This document shows, piece by piece, positions 28,001-43,000 of a stretch of DNA of 64,000 nt. Numbering within the stretch: the first letter of the stretch is position 1; each line of letters starts with the position of its first letter. Made by a program: the position numbers and the translations under genes. Under the pieces are notes generated by a model, which was not told the origin of the DNA, made no database searches, and saw only the letters and a program-made list of their open reading frames with translations. The stretch lies in contig JAQGDQ010002374.1 of assembly GCA_030141605.1 (NCBI GenBank), positions 372,001 to 436,000 on the forward strand, written 5' to 3'. Source of the DNA: Tubiluchus corallicola. Its lineage: Eukaryota > Priapulida > Priapulimorpha > Priapulimorphida > Tubiluchidae.

Positions 28001-31000
28001 ACAAAGTTATAGGCCTGTTCATTAAATTTGATATAGTGTAGCTCTTGGAAGGACCTGGAAACCCACTATATTTTGCTCTAAATGTCAAAAGTCGAGGTCA
28101 CATGGTCAATAATAAATTTTCCCCATGGTGACTTTATGAGAATGCATGGATTTGTACCTCTATTGAGGGTTCTCACACTAGTTTTTTCTCTGCTGTTTAC
28201 AAGTGCTTATAATATAAGTGTGATTTTACAAGCTTTCATTGTGTTCGCACCCTTATGCAGCATACACACTGCCACTTTATGAAATCATCGTGATAATGGG
28301 GCATCGACGTAAATGAACGCTAAGTGTGTACATACCATGATCACATCAAAATTAAATATGCGTAATTTTTTCACGATACACTGTTAATGCATGACTGTGA
28401 GAAATGACGATGTTGCTTCACATCGTTATAAAGTAACAGTGTGTATACCAATTTAAACCAGTATAATTTATTTACACTGTATAAGCAGGCAATGTGAACT
28501 CATTTTTTCTCCTGGTAGCAGAGTTCACCCTTTTAATTTTTTAATAAATAAAAATTGTTTACAAGTTTCTGATTTTCATTATTATATGGAAGACAGTAAC
28601 AGTCTACACAGTTTGCAATTTAAAATAATCATTTTTTGTTAATTAGTGAGAGCTCAGTGTTTGTTTTTAGTGTGCTAAAAAGTCTACACTTTCGCTTTTT
28701 TTATTTTTTAGCATTATTCTCATTTTATCTCATATTAAACTTATATACAGTGCATCAACACAGCGCATAACTGTAATTCTTTATAAACATCGAAGCACTT
28801 TAAACTAACTAGAATCTTTAGCTGTTTTCACCTTAGGCAATTTAAAACAATGTGGTTTCTCCGCTATAGCTCCAGAGAGCAAAGAACGAAAGAACTCATC
28901 AAATTTATGTCTGCTATTATTGTCCAATGTTCCAGCTACTGTCCACACTACAGAGAATATGAAAAATATCTGCAAAAACAGTGTCACCTGGAAAACAAAA
29001 GCACTTTCTTTACAATTTAATTTGTGTTTAAATAACAAATGAAAACTACTTCAGGCAGAAGAACTTGACCGATACAACTTCTCAAGTAGTAAGACAATGC
29101 TGTCACAATGTTCTCACAATATTTTATGCAAATATTGAGATAATACAGAAATGTGGACTTCCACAACATTGGAACTATATTTTTTGACAATATTTTTTTC
29201 AATATTGTGACAGTGTTGTGATGATATTGGTACCAATATTGAAACAATATTGTACCAATATTTTTTGACAATACTTTTTTCCATATTGTGACAATGTTGT
29301 TACCAATATGATCACAACATTGTCACAACATGGAAAAATATTGTCAAAAATTATTGTACAAAAATTGGTACAATGTTTTGGCAAGTCCACATTTACAAAT
29401 TGTCCCAATATTTGCAAAAATATTGTCACAACATTGTAATAACATATTTTGTGCCACCTGGATTACAGCAGCAAGAATTTCAGAATTTTTGGAAGTTTGT
29501 TAATCTTTGTAACATTATACAGACAACCCTCAAATGAAAAAAATTGGATAATAAATTTCTTGCTGGAGAAGAAAGGAAGGAAAGGAAAACAGGACAACCT
29601 ACTCTTCATGCCACTCAAAATTTCAGCCACTTATCTAAGTATTTGACAGTACCATAAGATAACAAAGCTTAATAACATAACACAGGATGAACAAAAACAA
29701 TTTTTACCAAAGTCTTGCAGAATGCACAGAATAAGCCACAAAATAAAATGAAACAGACACATTTTGTCTACTAATAACCTGTGTAAAGGTGGATCAGTGT
29801 CATTCTTGCATCTTATTATCATTTTAACATCCGCAAAGGTATGACTCCATGTGTATGTAATGCGTGATGCGTGATCCGTAATGCGTATGCAACAGTTTAT
29901 ATTTAAACATGTAAGAGTGTTTCCATGTGTTAGTAATGAAAGAGTGCCGTGAGCTTTCTTAATAGCGTTTACAGACACACATACCTGAGCAGGGTTGACA
30001 GTGGTCACACTAGTCATTGAGCCCATGTCTACAGAATATGTGATATTCTCAATCAGACAAGAAAACAGTCTCATTAAAGACTGCGCCAAATGGAGTTGTG
30101 ACGTCTGGAGAAACAGGTTGCATTCGTGACGAACGAAATCAAAACATGACGGAACTAACCAATCAAATAGCTCATTAACAAGTTTTGCTTGCTCGATGCT
30201 GTATGCTTCCTTAAGCTTGTATATAAATGAATCCTTAAGTGGTTGCCAGCCCAACTGCAGCAAAAATTCAAGCTATACAGTTTCATTTAAAGAACGACAG
30301 GATGATTTTTCACATACTATCCCATTTTCAAGTACGATAAAAAATATACATTTTAACAACAATAATACTGGAAAAGCATGATTGTGATAGTTAAACAATT
30401 ATTTTAAAACCTTAACTAAAGTCGGCAAGGCCAACTATTGATGACATTACAAACGAACATATTTTCAACAGCAAAGTATTCCATGAGTGCATTGCACTTG
30501 TTTGCGAAAGTGAAGATTGAAGTATAGTGCTACCGTAAAAGATTCAGTGTGTTGTACTAAAACTCGATAAGTTTAAAGATAAAAATTCAAAATTTAAAAT
30601 TTATGGACGTGCTCACGCATGAGCTGTTGAACGTGTGTACTATGTCACAAACAAACACCTCTGAACCGAGAGGTTCAGCACCTTTTTTGTGAAACACATT
30701 TCCAAAATGCAGGCGCCAGTGCTCGCCTAGCTAGCAGTAAAGAACTAGCAGTGTGAACGTGAAATTGCATTTGAGTGGTAATAAGTATTTCACGTTTCAA
30801 TATTTTAAAGAGTAGATTGTTTGACCAACATTTTAAGATTGTGTCTGGTTTTCCTTTGATTTATTTAAGCATAAGTCTGACAAATATACTTTCTTAGTAT
30901 ACTTACAAAATGATCAATAAAATGGCTAAAAATGCAGCAATTCTGAATTATAAAGTGTAATACTGGATATAGAGTAAGACAAACATCCAAAGGCTGACAT

Positions 31001-34000
31001 GTACCTCAGCTGGTTCCATGTATATCATGCCACACCTACTAACTGTAGCTGGTGATGCTTGCTCCAAATCTGCCGGTTCAAATATTAAATTCATCTTGTT
31101 ATTCATTTGAATGATCTCTCCACTCATTAAACATAACTACAGCAAAAAAGTAAAAACCAAAATAAAAAAACATTGTTACAGTTTAGAAGCAAGAAAATCG
31201 TCAATGCAAAGCCAACTTGAAAAATTGATGCTCGTAAAAATTCAGCATTTAAAACTAGTGTGGGTTGGGAATAATATGAAGCAGAGTTGCTTTTACAAGG
31301 AATGTATGACAAAGAGAAGGTATTAGCATTTGGCAGATTTTACAATTTACAACAGTTTAGCTTAAAATTGATTTGTGGACTCTCACATGATACTTGCTGT
31401 AAATCAATGGGCAAACAAGGTAGACTGTTCAGAGAACCAGAATTGTTGTTGTTATAACAAGTTTTACAAAAATCAATCAATCAAAACTTGTTCCTTATAC
31501 TTGATAGCTTTGTTTACCTACGTTTACGATGTGGCAATAGTGAATTGGCACATTCTCTAGAGTGTTATACTTAATAATAATATGTGTATATTAAGATGTT
31601 TATTTGTTTAACAAGTATAATAAACATTACTTTGACAACACATGTGCAGTGCAGATCTTGCTTCAAATTATACAAAAAGGTTCAAAACAAACAAAACACT
31701 GAGTACAGGCATATAAATATACATGCATATTTAAAATAATAAACCAACACACCATTTCACTATGTGCACGCACAGTCAAAGGTTAAGTGAACCCAGCGCA
31801 TCTTACATACAACCGTCACATACGTACGTAACTACGGGTAAAATATGTGGCTATTTTTTTCCTATACTTGCTTGTATAACTCTAAACTAACAAGCAGCAG
31901 CAATCCATGTAAAATGAAATAAATGAAACGAAAATTAATGCCAAGAACTGTTACTATTACAATAGCATGGGCTTCAAGGCATTGTCAAGTGTAAACAAAT
32001 GCGTTGTTTGGTTCAGATAATGTTGTAAGGTTCACTTAAGCTTTGATCTTTTTATGATCATCATCAATCACCAAAACTGTCAAAAGACTTATTGAAGACA
32101 CAAGCTTCAAATTATACAAAAAGGCTAAAAGCAATCAAAAAACTCGATTCATTCTACAACTCTTTGCTGTAATCTAAGTGATGATACTGGTACACAAATG
32201 CTTCATTAGTTTCTTGACTTGACTGCACACTATGACTAAATACCACATAAACTAACATAGATGCAATACCTTTCTATTATCGTCCAATACTGTATTCATG
32301 TTCTCAATCCACACAGCGTCAACTGGACCATCGAATAAAATCCACTTTCTATTTTCAGATGAGCTGCTGCTATACTGACGGAAAATGTTTGCCAATACTC
32401 CTGCAAAAACAACATAGCGTCTATATCAGTCTATTACATTAATAACGATTTCATAATGTGCAACAGTTAAATAAAAAAAATTGTTGGAGCATGTATGATA
32501 TTAATTCTATTGTTAAAGTCAGAATGCATTAAAGACACACATATTCTATAATTTCCCTCATAACGTTTTAATGTTTGTGATTATTCATTACTCACAACAA
32601 CTAGCTCATCAAAGTAACAGTCAAAGTAAACAACTGATCAAACTAATGAAAATTCCTATTTTGGCTGACAATAATTATAAATAGTAAAATAGGCCCACGA
32701 CTCTCAATCCTAGGTTAATTATTAAGAACTATCAGTATCTATATTTCAACACTGAATTATCAGCCCTACCAGTTTTTTATCCTATAATATCTTTGGAAAC
32801 TATATAAATTTACGGTGTTGTCACACTAAACTACAATTACTGAATACATAATTGAAGTAAAAAGTGTAACAGTGTATTGTCACTTTAGTTACTTTGTGAA
32901 CAAGAATTTGCTTCCGAAAACATCCAACTTTTCCTAGTAATTATATTAATTGTTAATTTAATTATTTGGCGTGTTTTTAGTATGATAAAAAACTAACATT
33001 CAATTACCATCTACTCTTTTAAGCACCAAGGCAGCCGTTTGCTAATTTTTCACTGATTAGCAAAATGTTTAAAATTTTTCAATCTAGATTCTTTCACACT
33101 TGTTTTTCTTTTGCATTACCAATTAAATTACCATATAATTATCAATTATCATTTTTTGGTATAATATGAAGTACAGTATGTTCTGATAATTATAGTATAT
33201 ATATATATATATATATATACTATATATACTATATATACAGTAGTATATATATATATATATATATATACAGTAGTCGCTGCTTAATAGACTCATTTTGGGT
33301 CCGACGTGTTTTGACCCAATTAACTGAATGAACCTATTAACCGATGGATGTAAAGTATATTACAGGTACAAAGTGTGAGTCATCAGCTTACTATGCACTG
33401 CAAAGGTTTTTAATGAATTTTAGAAACGAAGTAATGGCTAAATTCCTTCATGCAGTTAAAAGTTAGAAAAAATGTTTTAAAATATTAATTTATATAAGTG
33501 AATTAGCAATAAATTAAAAAGTGTACTTTTTAACCTTAAATCATACAAGTCTACTTATTTTCAAAAACTACAAAAATTCCTTCAAAGTCGGCTACTTTAT
33601 TTTATCATGAAGAAGTTGGCTCACAAAGTTCTCAAAATGATAAAAATGTTGAAAGTCTGTTGTTGCATGATGCACAAATGCTCATAAAATACTTGGTGCT
33701 TGGCATGCTTAAACTGTTGACGGTGCCTGTGTTTCTCCGCACCTTCGTCTGTAGCTTGGCTTAAGCTCCAGCTTGCTATTGTGACGTACTTGCTGTACTG
33801 TATTTGCATCCCTGGCATAACAGCATAACAACATCTAACTTATTAAACTTTCTGGCAAAGACTGCCAGAGCTTCAAAAGCAAACAGCTAAACAAGTGATT
33901 AAATGTTTAGCTTCTAGGAATTCTTGGGTAATGAGGTTAATTGCAGCGGACTAGCAGGTCAAAGCAAACCATTAGGCTTATACAATTAGGGTATGCTAAA

Positions 34001-37000
34001 GTAGCTAAATGTTCCTGCTTACAAACAAAACGGTACTTAACATGATTGTTTCTATGTATATTATAGGAAAAAAGCCAACTAAGATGATATAAAAGTCATA
34101 AAAGCTTATGACTCTAAGCTTTAATGACATAAAAAGTCATTAAAGTTCACACGAAAGTGTCTTATTTTTGAGCATGTGAAGGCAAAATATCGAATCAATT
34201 ATGAGGGGTTATTTGATTCAATTAAATGATTGAGTCTATTAAGCGGTGACTACTGTATATATATATATATATGATATACTCGGCCATTAATATGCTCATT
34301 TGGTGGAAAATACTATACTCTTTAGCCTCCAATACAATAATCAGCATCATACAATACAGCAACCCTGGCATAGTTAGCCATAGAAAAACATGGCTGCAGC
34401 CTCTCCAAACAATGATGTTATAATAATTATTGCATTTTGTAAGTGTATGAACGTACAAAAGAAATATAAAATTCCAGACCGTGTATGTGATTAGTAGAAA
34501 ATAGAAGTATTTTATTGTCGGCCTGAAGTAGAAAAGCATGTGTGTTTCACAACTTACCATCAGTCCATTCATGTGACACTGGATCAAAACATCCATACAG
34601 CTGTCCAATAGTAATAGCCTTTGGGTTGATTATGCTATACTGAACATCACATTCATCAAATCGCAGTGAACTACGGGGTGTTTCATACGACAATCTTTTG
34701 CTGTCGATGTCAGAAAGAGCCAGGGCTAAGATTTTATACGCGCTGGTTTTACCTCCCATGGTTTCCCCGACTATCATTAATCCATGTCGCACTGAAATTG
34801 TCTCATAAATCTGTCAAAGAAAGAAAATTATATCATGCATGCTTATTGCACAAGTAATGTGAAATTTACCCCAATCTAAATCCTCATTATCAAATCACCA
34901 GCTATATTTGCACCTTCTGGTGCAAACATAATAGTGATTTTTTTCTATTGTACTAAATGACTTATTCTGTATTCTGAATGATAACTTGAATAAAACAGAA
35001 ATTTGTAATTTACAACCTGTGCCAAAGAAAAATTTCGTAAAAGACTATGAAACAACAAAAAGAGTTGTAAGCATAAAAAGTTGTGAGAACATGTAGTCAG
35101 GAGCTTGACATTAAACATCAAAGATCTATCTATTCTCGAAATTGCCCATTCATTCTTCTTGAATACATAATCTGCATTCAATATATTTGGATTAGCAGCA
35201 GTTACCTGAATAATTTTGGTGACAAACCATGGCGTAGCTTGCAAGTTGAGCTTTGCAAGATTGTGATGAATCGCTTTAAGCAACAAGTCGTAATCCGGTG
35301 CAGGAAGTTCGATACCAGGAAATAAATCTGATATGATTCCTTTGAATAGTGGCACATCCTCAAAAACAAAATGTCACTAGTTAATTAAGCACAATTGTAC
35401 ACAAATTTTAAATTACACACATGCATGCACGCACGCACCCATGCAGCAGGCAGGCAAACACCCACCCACGCACACACACACATACACACACATATATTGC
35501 AAATATATGTAATACTTTATACGTAATACTTGGTAAAGTCTCATGGATTTACTCTCAGGAACAGTCGGATACTGTTGTGTAAAAAACACGCCATGTCAGA
35601 GCAAATTAGAGTTAGTTAAATTGCTTCGAAATTCAAACCTGTGCCAAAAACTTAGGAAGGTTGACATCATTAATTGCTCTGAGTACAAGAATGGCTTCAT
35701 CTTGATCAGGGTAAGCTAGCTTCAAATTACCGGCGGCAGTCAGCACCGCTTTCACAGCACGCATCCCGTAGTCATAGTGATGCTGAGAGGACAGCTGCTC
35801 TGAGCATAGTCTGTATGTAGCGACTATTTTACCTGACAAACTGAAGAAAGTAAATATGGGGTTATCAGGTCTTGTACAGGAAAAAACAGCACTAAGAAAA
35901 TTTGTAGAGAGGAAAGGTTAAGGAAACCTGCAGAAAGATGCAAGAAGTGGCACATGTACATAAATTCAAAATAAAAATGAAAATCGTCAACTTTCGGAAG
36001 TTTTTTAACATTAAAAAACACGAAAAGCACCAAAATACTAGAAATGTATATGATCCATCCAACGTATACAAATATAATTCTAATACTAGTAATACCTAAA
36101 AGAATCAACAAATCCAAGAGAATAGAGTGAAATCTCGCCAATCAGTGCATAGTCCGGTACCATCATAGCCACCGTGCGAAACAAAACCTAGATAAAAACA
36201 GTTTTGGTTTGGGAAAATAAACATTTGTCTGACATGGGAAAATAAACATTTGTCTGACATGGGAAAATAAACATTTGTCTGACACAAACATGGAACTAAC
36301 AAGAAAGTAAAGATACACACTTTTGGTAACTTTGTTGCATATATCATATAACAAGTATTCCTGATCATAAACAAAAATCTTAGACTACTTTACTAACTTA
36401 TCCTATTCCAAAAAGCCTAAAGGTGTGTAAATGAAACTGCACACAAAAATATTGATACAACTTGCACATTCGGGAAAGGTTAGAGCTTCTCAAATTACAA
36501 ATCCAAGATAATTTTCTGGAATGCTCATTCTAAAATTTCATGTCCTACCTTTAGATTATCTGGAAGTTCTTGTCTTCCTGCATATCCAGGGTTCATTGTT
36601 ATAAACACATTGCAGCTAGGATCCAAGGAAATCTCGGTGCCTGTTTATAACACAAAGTATGTTATGCAGTTCATTTTATTTTCTATTGCATACACAAGTG
36701 TTTTTACACATTTTTTAGTGTTCTGATTTGTTTATGTATACGTTTATACAAATGTTTCTAGCGATATTTGACCAGGGATGAGGCAGGTGATTGCAGGCTA
36801 TAATTATGCAAAATGTAGTAAAAAAGGATGACAAACAGAAAATCTAAAAGAATCAAGTGCAATACCTTCAAAAACAAACGTGCGACACTCATACGTCTTA
36901 GCTTGCTGAATACTGTAAATCTGTTGAGCAATAACCGATAACACTTCCAGTTCAATGCGATTGAACTCATCAAAGCACGACCATGCTCCAGCCTGTGCTA

Positions 37001-40000
37001 AACCCTTAAAGAACTTTCCCATGGCTTTGTAATCCAAGCCCTCAGAACAGTTAAAAACCACACACTAGTGATAGAAAAGGCATTAGTGCACCACAAATGT
37101 CAAGCTGGGCAAACAAAAAAGTGCTGGTGATAATTAAATGCATGATTATTGTTAAAAGTTCTACAAAAAAAGTGAGAAAAAAACGATGTGCCCCATCAAA
37201 AAAATTTGTTTCACTACAGACCTGTTTAGCAACAGCTTTTGCCAAGTCTTTGCAAGTTTCAGTCTTTCCAGTTCCGGCGGGACCTTCTGGCGCTCCGCCT
37301 AGATTCAATCTCAATGCACCCATTAGTGTCCTGCAAAAGTATACTGCTACTTTTCAACTTTAACTCTTATTTTTCAATGTACACTGTTACTTTTCAACGT
37401 GCACTGCTACTTTTCAATGTACACTGTTACTTTTCAACGTACACTGCTACTTTTCAACGTGCACTGCTGCTTTTCAATGTACACTGTTACTTTTCAGCGT
37501 ACACTGCTACTTTTGAATGTACACTGTTACTTTTCAACGTGCACTACTACTTTATAACGTACACTGCTACTTTTCAACGTGCACTGCTACTTTTCAATGT
37601 ACACCGTTACGAGTTTTATTCTGTTTTTCTAGATAATCTAGACCAAAAATCTAGATTAATGAGAAAAATTTGCAGCAATTAAGACCCACTGACAAATCAC
37701 AAACTTCTTCTAAAACACTTCAAAGTTTTTTTGGACGCTAACGTTGCATCTCCAAACACATAAAATAGCATATGATCCAAACTAGAACATAATAAATAAC
37801 AAATGTAAAAAATCATAAAGACTAACCGATAGCAACGGTCAGTAAGTGGTGTAATAACTAGACGACTTGAATTGCCCAAATATTCATAACCATAAGCAAC
37901 ACTAGTAGTGATCATGCGCACTATGCACTTTTCTTCTTCCATATAATACCGCAGCTGGCAAATCCACTTGAAATCTGTAGCGCTAGCAACATTGTCCTTT
38001 GCAAGCTGTGCAACTACATCTCGGGCTATACGAACAAAAACACAATTTCTATAAATAAGTAATAATGTTGTTAAAATCTAGCTGTATTAGTTTAATTTCG
38101 ATATAAATATTCTCCCTGAAGTTGCGTGTTATATTCTCTTTCTCATTAGTTTGTCATAGACAAACAAAGTAAAGGTATAAATTTCACAATTAAAACAAAA
38201 AGCTTAATCTTAGCAGTAATTGCAACTTGCTTCTTGTTCTCCACATTTTATATTCATCTGCCCAAGTAGAAAATAATCCCTGCTATAAGCACATTAATTA
38301 GGTTTAAAATATTTCAAATTACTAATTATTAAGAAATTGACAAGTTAATGTTAAAAGGGCATTATTTAAAGGGGTGGGTAGTAATTTTTCAGATAAGTAC
38401 CACATCAATAATTATAATCAACTGTGGAGGTGACATAACACCGCTCGCAACATCCCTACAGTTACACATTTGTCATCGAAAAAGTACTGACCAAGGACAT
38501 AGCACAAAAATATTACAAAATGCTACAATAACTGGAGGGGTAATACAGTCAAGAAACTGAAAACTCACCGTGAACGTCAATGATGATTAAAGCTCCCAGA
38601 GTAATTCTTGCACCAGATGAAAGATTTCCGCGAACCAGAGTGACAATGTCATTTATCTGAGAGCAGCAGATTTTCAGGTAGTCCTAGAGATATTCGGAAT
38701 TATTGCATCAGCCAGACAGTAAGAGCAAAATTCACACCAAAAGAATATTGAAATGTAACACCGAACAAAACTTGATTTAATGAAAGATTCCAATCAGGAC
38801 GCAAAGCATTACCTGATAAAAGAAGTTATCATGATTTTCTAAGGAGAAGATCTCACTGTACTATTGCTTTTAGTTTAATAAGAGCTTTTTGAGGTTTATT
38901 ATTATCTATTATCTGCTAAAAATTGTTTGTGTAACAGCCTAATCCTAACACAGTACAGTAAGCCCTCACTTAACGACGCCACCTCCCATCGGACTTTAGA
39001 AATATATCCATCACACTAAATACAGTTAAATTTAATTGCATTGCATTCGATCGGCATGACACTTTTGCACACCAACAGCCAATACTATTATACTGCCAAG
39101 GTATAAATTAATGAGGTCACCAAAAATGTTAATTATCAACGGTATCTTTACCTCTAAACCTGTTCGAGTCTCAAAAGCTTTCGTAACATCAGCAGTCCAA
39201 AACATATTGCTAGCACAGAGAACTATTTGACCAGGCCAGTCCAACACCCACTTAATGCGTGGAGTCGTCCTATATGAATCCTTGGCCCAGCAAAGCACCT
39301 GTATGTTTATATATTTGCCAATTAAATGCTTCACAGTGCTGTTTCAAAAATGTAACTGGGTTGATTTAAGCTTGAATTCACATTGGCCCCCCTGTTCTCT
39401 GTTTTAAACTGGTTTCCTTTAAGGTTGATCAACCTCTTACCTGTAAATGGCTACCCGTGGATTTAGGTCACCCACAATGCAGTTGTACATTGTTTAGCGG
39501 TATTCAGTGAGTTATAATTTCATAAATACACTTATAGAAGATCACCATGTAAGTTGATTAATTAGTTTCTTAAATCTTAAACCTTTGTTTATTAGAATAA
39601 TTAGAGTGATTAGTCAATAATTAGATTTTGTAATTTACACAAAGTAAAGTAGAACCATTTGGCATAAACATCTCAGTAAAAATTGAACAAAATTACATGA
39701 AATTCTCTTATTTGTTTTCAGATTACACGACACAAGCCACACAATTATATTATTGGAATTTCTTTATAAGAAGCTAAACTTTTTTGATTGAAAATAGTAC
39801 TGACACAGATATGACATGCACGAATATGAATGAGTAATTATTTACAGCATTCTCAGCCGCTACGAAACTCAATTATCTCCTTATAATTTCAGGAGTCAAA
39901 CTGTTCTGTTCTTTATATCTCTTTTAAAATAACTTAATTTATGCTGAATTTTGAAATGTTTAGCTTTCCCAGCGATTCTCAGTTCCCTTTAGAGAAATCT

Positions 40001-43000
40001 GCAGCACGTGCTGCGAGCCCAGTGTTTAACATGTATAGTTTACCTTTTGCAGACAAGCAATCATTCTGGTTTCAACTTTGAGAAGCCATTTCTCCACCAT
40101 ACCCTGAAAAAAGCATTTAATTACCATATTAGGATAAGCAAATTCCAGCAGTCAACTGAAGCAAGTTTTCATACACTTAAATGCACTGCAAGCCAAAATC
40201 CTGCACTCAATGACATACTACTCAACACAGATGTTTGTGGCAAGACTGGAACCTGGCTTATTATCAAGGATAACCCTATAAGATTATCCACTGTCCTAGC
40301 AGAGGTGTCTTAGCCATGTTCGGGTGCATATACCATCCTTCTGAGAGCCACAACCTGAACCATTCATGCAAAACACAGACTTGGCTATTTACTTTGCCGT
40401 ATGAAAAAAATTGCTGTAATTTTGTAAATAATGTCCACCAAAAACACATTTAAGAGCTAACCAAGTGTGCAGATAAAAGCAAAAGAAGCGTGCTGCTAGT
40501 AAACAAAACATAGTAAACAAAATTTTAAAAATTATCTGTTGTTTGCTGCCATTATATTGATAAAATTACTACATACCAAGCAATTTATTTAAGAATTTGC
40601 CAGCAAATTTTTATAGCATTTCTGGAACTGAATTGTGTGAATTGAGTGAAGGGGAAATAATAGCAAATAAACCCAAAATACCTTAGCAGCAGCTGGATTG
40701 ATCTTCTTTGTGAGTCTAACTCTTTCATCTTCAGCTGATATCATGGCTACAATCTCTAGATTTTCATTGAATTCAAGCTTGCTGATACCCTCAAAACATT
40801 TCTTCAAATGAGGTTGCACTCGTAAGGGATCTTTTGTTTCACTCAGTATCTCTAACAGCTCGTCATTGGACAGAAAGAAGAATCTAAAGTGTGCATCCAG
40901 TTTAGGATTACATAGGGAAAATGACAGCATAATAAAAATTTGAAACAGAATATATATTAATTGGGCTTTGTAGGAACACAGTCTTGTACTGTGTATCGTG
41001 ATAACTGCAATTCTTCTCACATTTCAAGAGATAAGAAACCGGATGGCCAAAAAATGAGAAGAGTTTGCAGCATCAGAAGTTACCTGTTTCTGGGTGTTTG
41101 ATTGATTACTATTTATTTCAACAAAAGCCATAATGAAATACAATTAAAATTTATATACAATCATAAACAGAAAACTACACTAAAAATACCAAAGTCAATT
41201 TATACAAAATGAGACTAAATGAGACAAAATGAGATATAAAATTTACAATGTTATCTACCATAAATTTAAGACTGTATTCCACAATTTAAAAAAATTTCAA
41301 TCTAAAATATACTTCTGAATTTACAATAAAGTGAAAAAATTATTTTTGGAAGTAAGAATTCGTTGTCTTAAACTATAGTAGCATTTTCTTCTCAAATTGC
41401 AAGAAATTTTGCAGACCAAGGTTATCACACAAAGTAGATGCACTGCCATCAGACCCAAGCAAAAATAGTTTACGAATGCCATTATTACCCTTAGAGTATT
41501 TAACACATCATTATGAAATTGTTCCAAAGTGAAAAGCCATAATAATTTTTACAATAACATTTAAGTAACTTTCAAATTATACGAGCAACACGGAATTCCA
41601 TAATGAGCAAATCTAAATGAATATAAAATAATATTGTCTGGTTTTGAATGTCAGTGTTGTCATTCTTGTCAGTGCACAAGACATATCACAGGTACTTTTC
41701 ATGTGTACTCAAGTAAACTGCATTGCCATATAGAAAAAGCACACCCAGACTAATATTCTGAAATATGCATGGGCAAAAAAATATAAATTTAGTTTTCTTA
41801 GTATTAAAGTGAATATTGTGTTTTTAAACAGCATTCAAAGTTGTGACATTTCTAGTTACCACTACTTCTGCTGTCAATCAATCATTCATGAAAATTTCAA
41901 TAATTTTCGAGATGTGTTACTTTAATCTGAACTTCAAGTTGTAACAAATTAACCAATCATGAGCTCATTTTGCATAAAAGGGAATCAATGTAAGGAGTTT
42001 TAAAGTCTGACATTTTGTATTAATTGTATATGTAATCTTTTAATCACTTCGGCTATTGCACATTGACATAACTCTTTCTACAATTTGGTTCTTGTGAAAA
42101 AAATTCACACGCATGTAGATGAGATAAAAACAGAAAATTTTATCTTCGAATGTATATTCTTAATTACATTAGCGCATGCAGTCAATTTGCGACAATGAAA
42201 TAACATAAAATGTGAAAAACAGCACGAGACTACTTGCAGCATGTACAAGAGTCTAAGAGTCTACAAGAGTTGTCATTTCAGAATGAATTAATTTCACTTA
42301 CCTAGGAAAGTACAAGCGCTTTATCTCCAAATAGCTATTCAATCCTTTCTGTATCTGATCAAGTAACTCATTACACTTGTCAAGATTTTCTTTCATGTGC
42401 TTCTGACCTGTGCAACTGATCACATTTGTGTTGTCAACCTAACGTAAAACAAAACTGAATGAATTTCTAAATTTGAAAGCATGATAGCGTTTATTACTCA
42501 ATTATGCTTGGTTCAGTGGGGTTTAGTCACGAGTGACTAATCAGTGTGCAAGGCAAATTGCTTATGACTAAATATCAATTGACTAATAGATTATACGTAT
42601 TTTCACATTTTACCTGCTATCTTGGACCCATAATTAGGGCTGTAATGATACATCAAGCTCTCAATGCGATACATGTCATGATATGCCTGAGTTAATGTTT
42701 GCAAACTTTATAAAAAATCTAGATGAAGCTGTTGATAATATATGCCAAAATAACAGAATTAACTGTTTGATTTTCATTTATTACTTGTGTAAGGTGTAGG
42801 CTATTATTAGTAAGCTGCCACAAAAGCAAAACGTTTCAATACTTTAGTTTTAAAAGTTGCTCGTGCAGCTTCTGGTTCAGCTTTGCCATTTCACAAGTTT
42901 ATATGCATGTATTGAAACTAGCGTATTACAGAATAAGCACCTTGCATTTTCAACCACTTTGGCTGTTAGCAGTGCCTGTGCAAAAACACTGTTCACTGCA

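Noticed and set aside
29631-30263. 210-codon minus-strand frame as a separate gene
   Set aside because: Only the first 93 codons or so match dynein (exon 30). The rest is intron read-through past a good GTATGT donor.
36211-37612. CRISPR-like arrays from the 25-bp and 20-bp repeats
   Set aside because: The units are contiguous tandem repeats with no spacers, in an animal intron.
37239-37682. 147-codon plus-strand frame over the 20-bp minisatellite
   Set aside because: The repeat has no stop in that frame. It overlaps a dynein exon on the other strand and has no family match.
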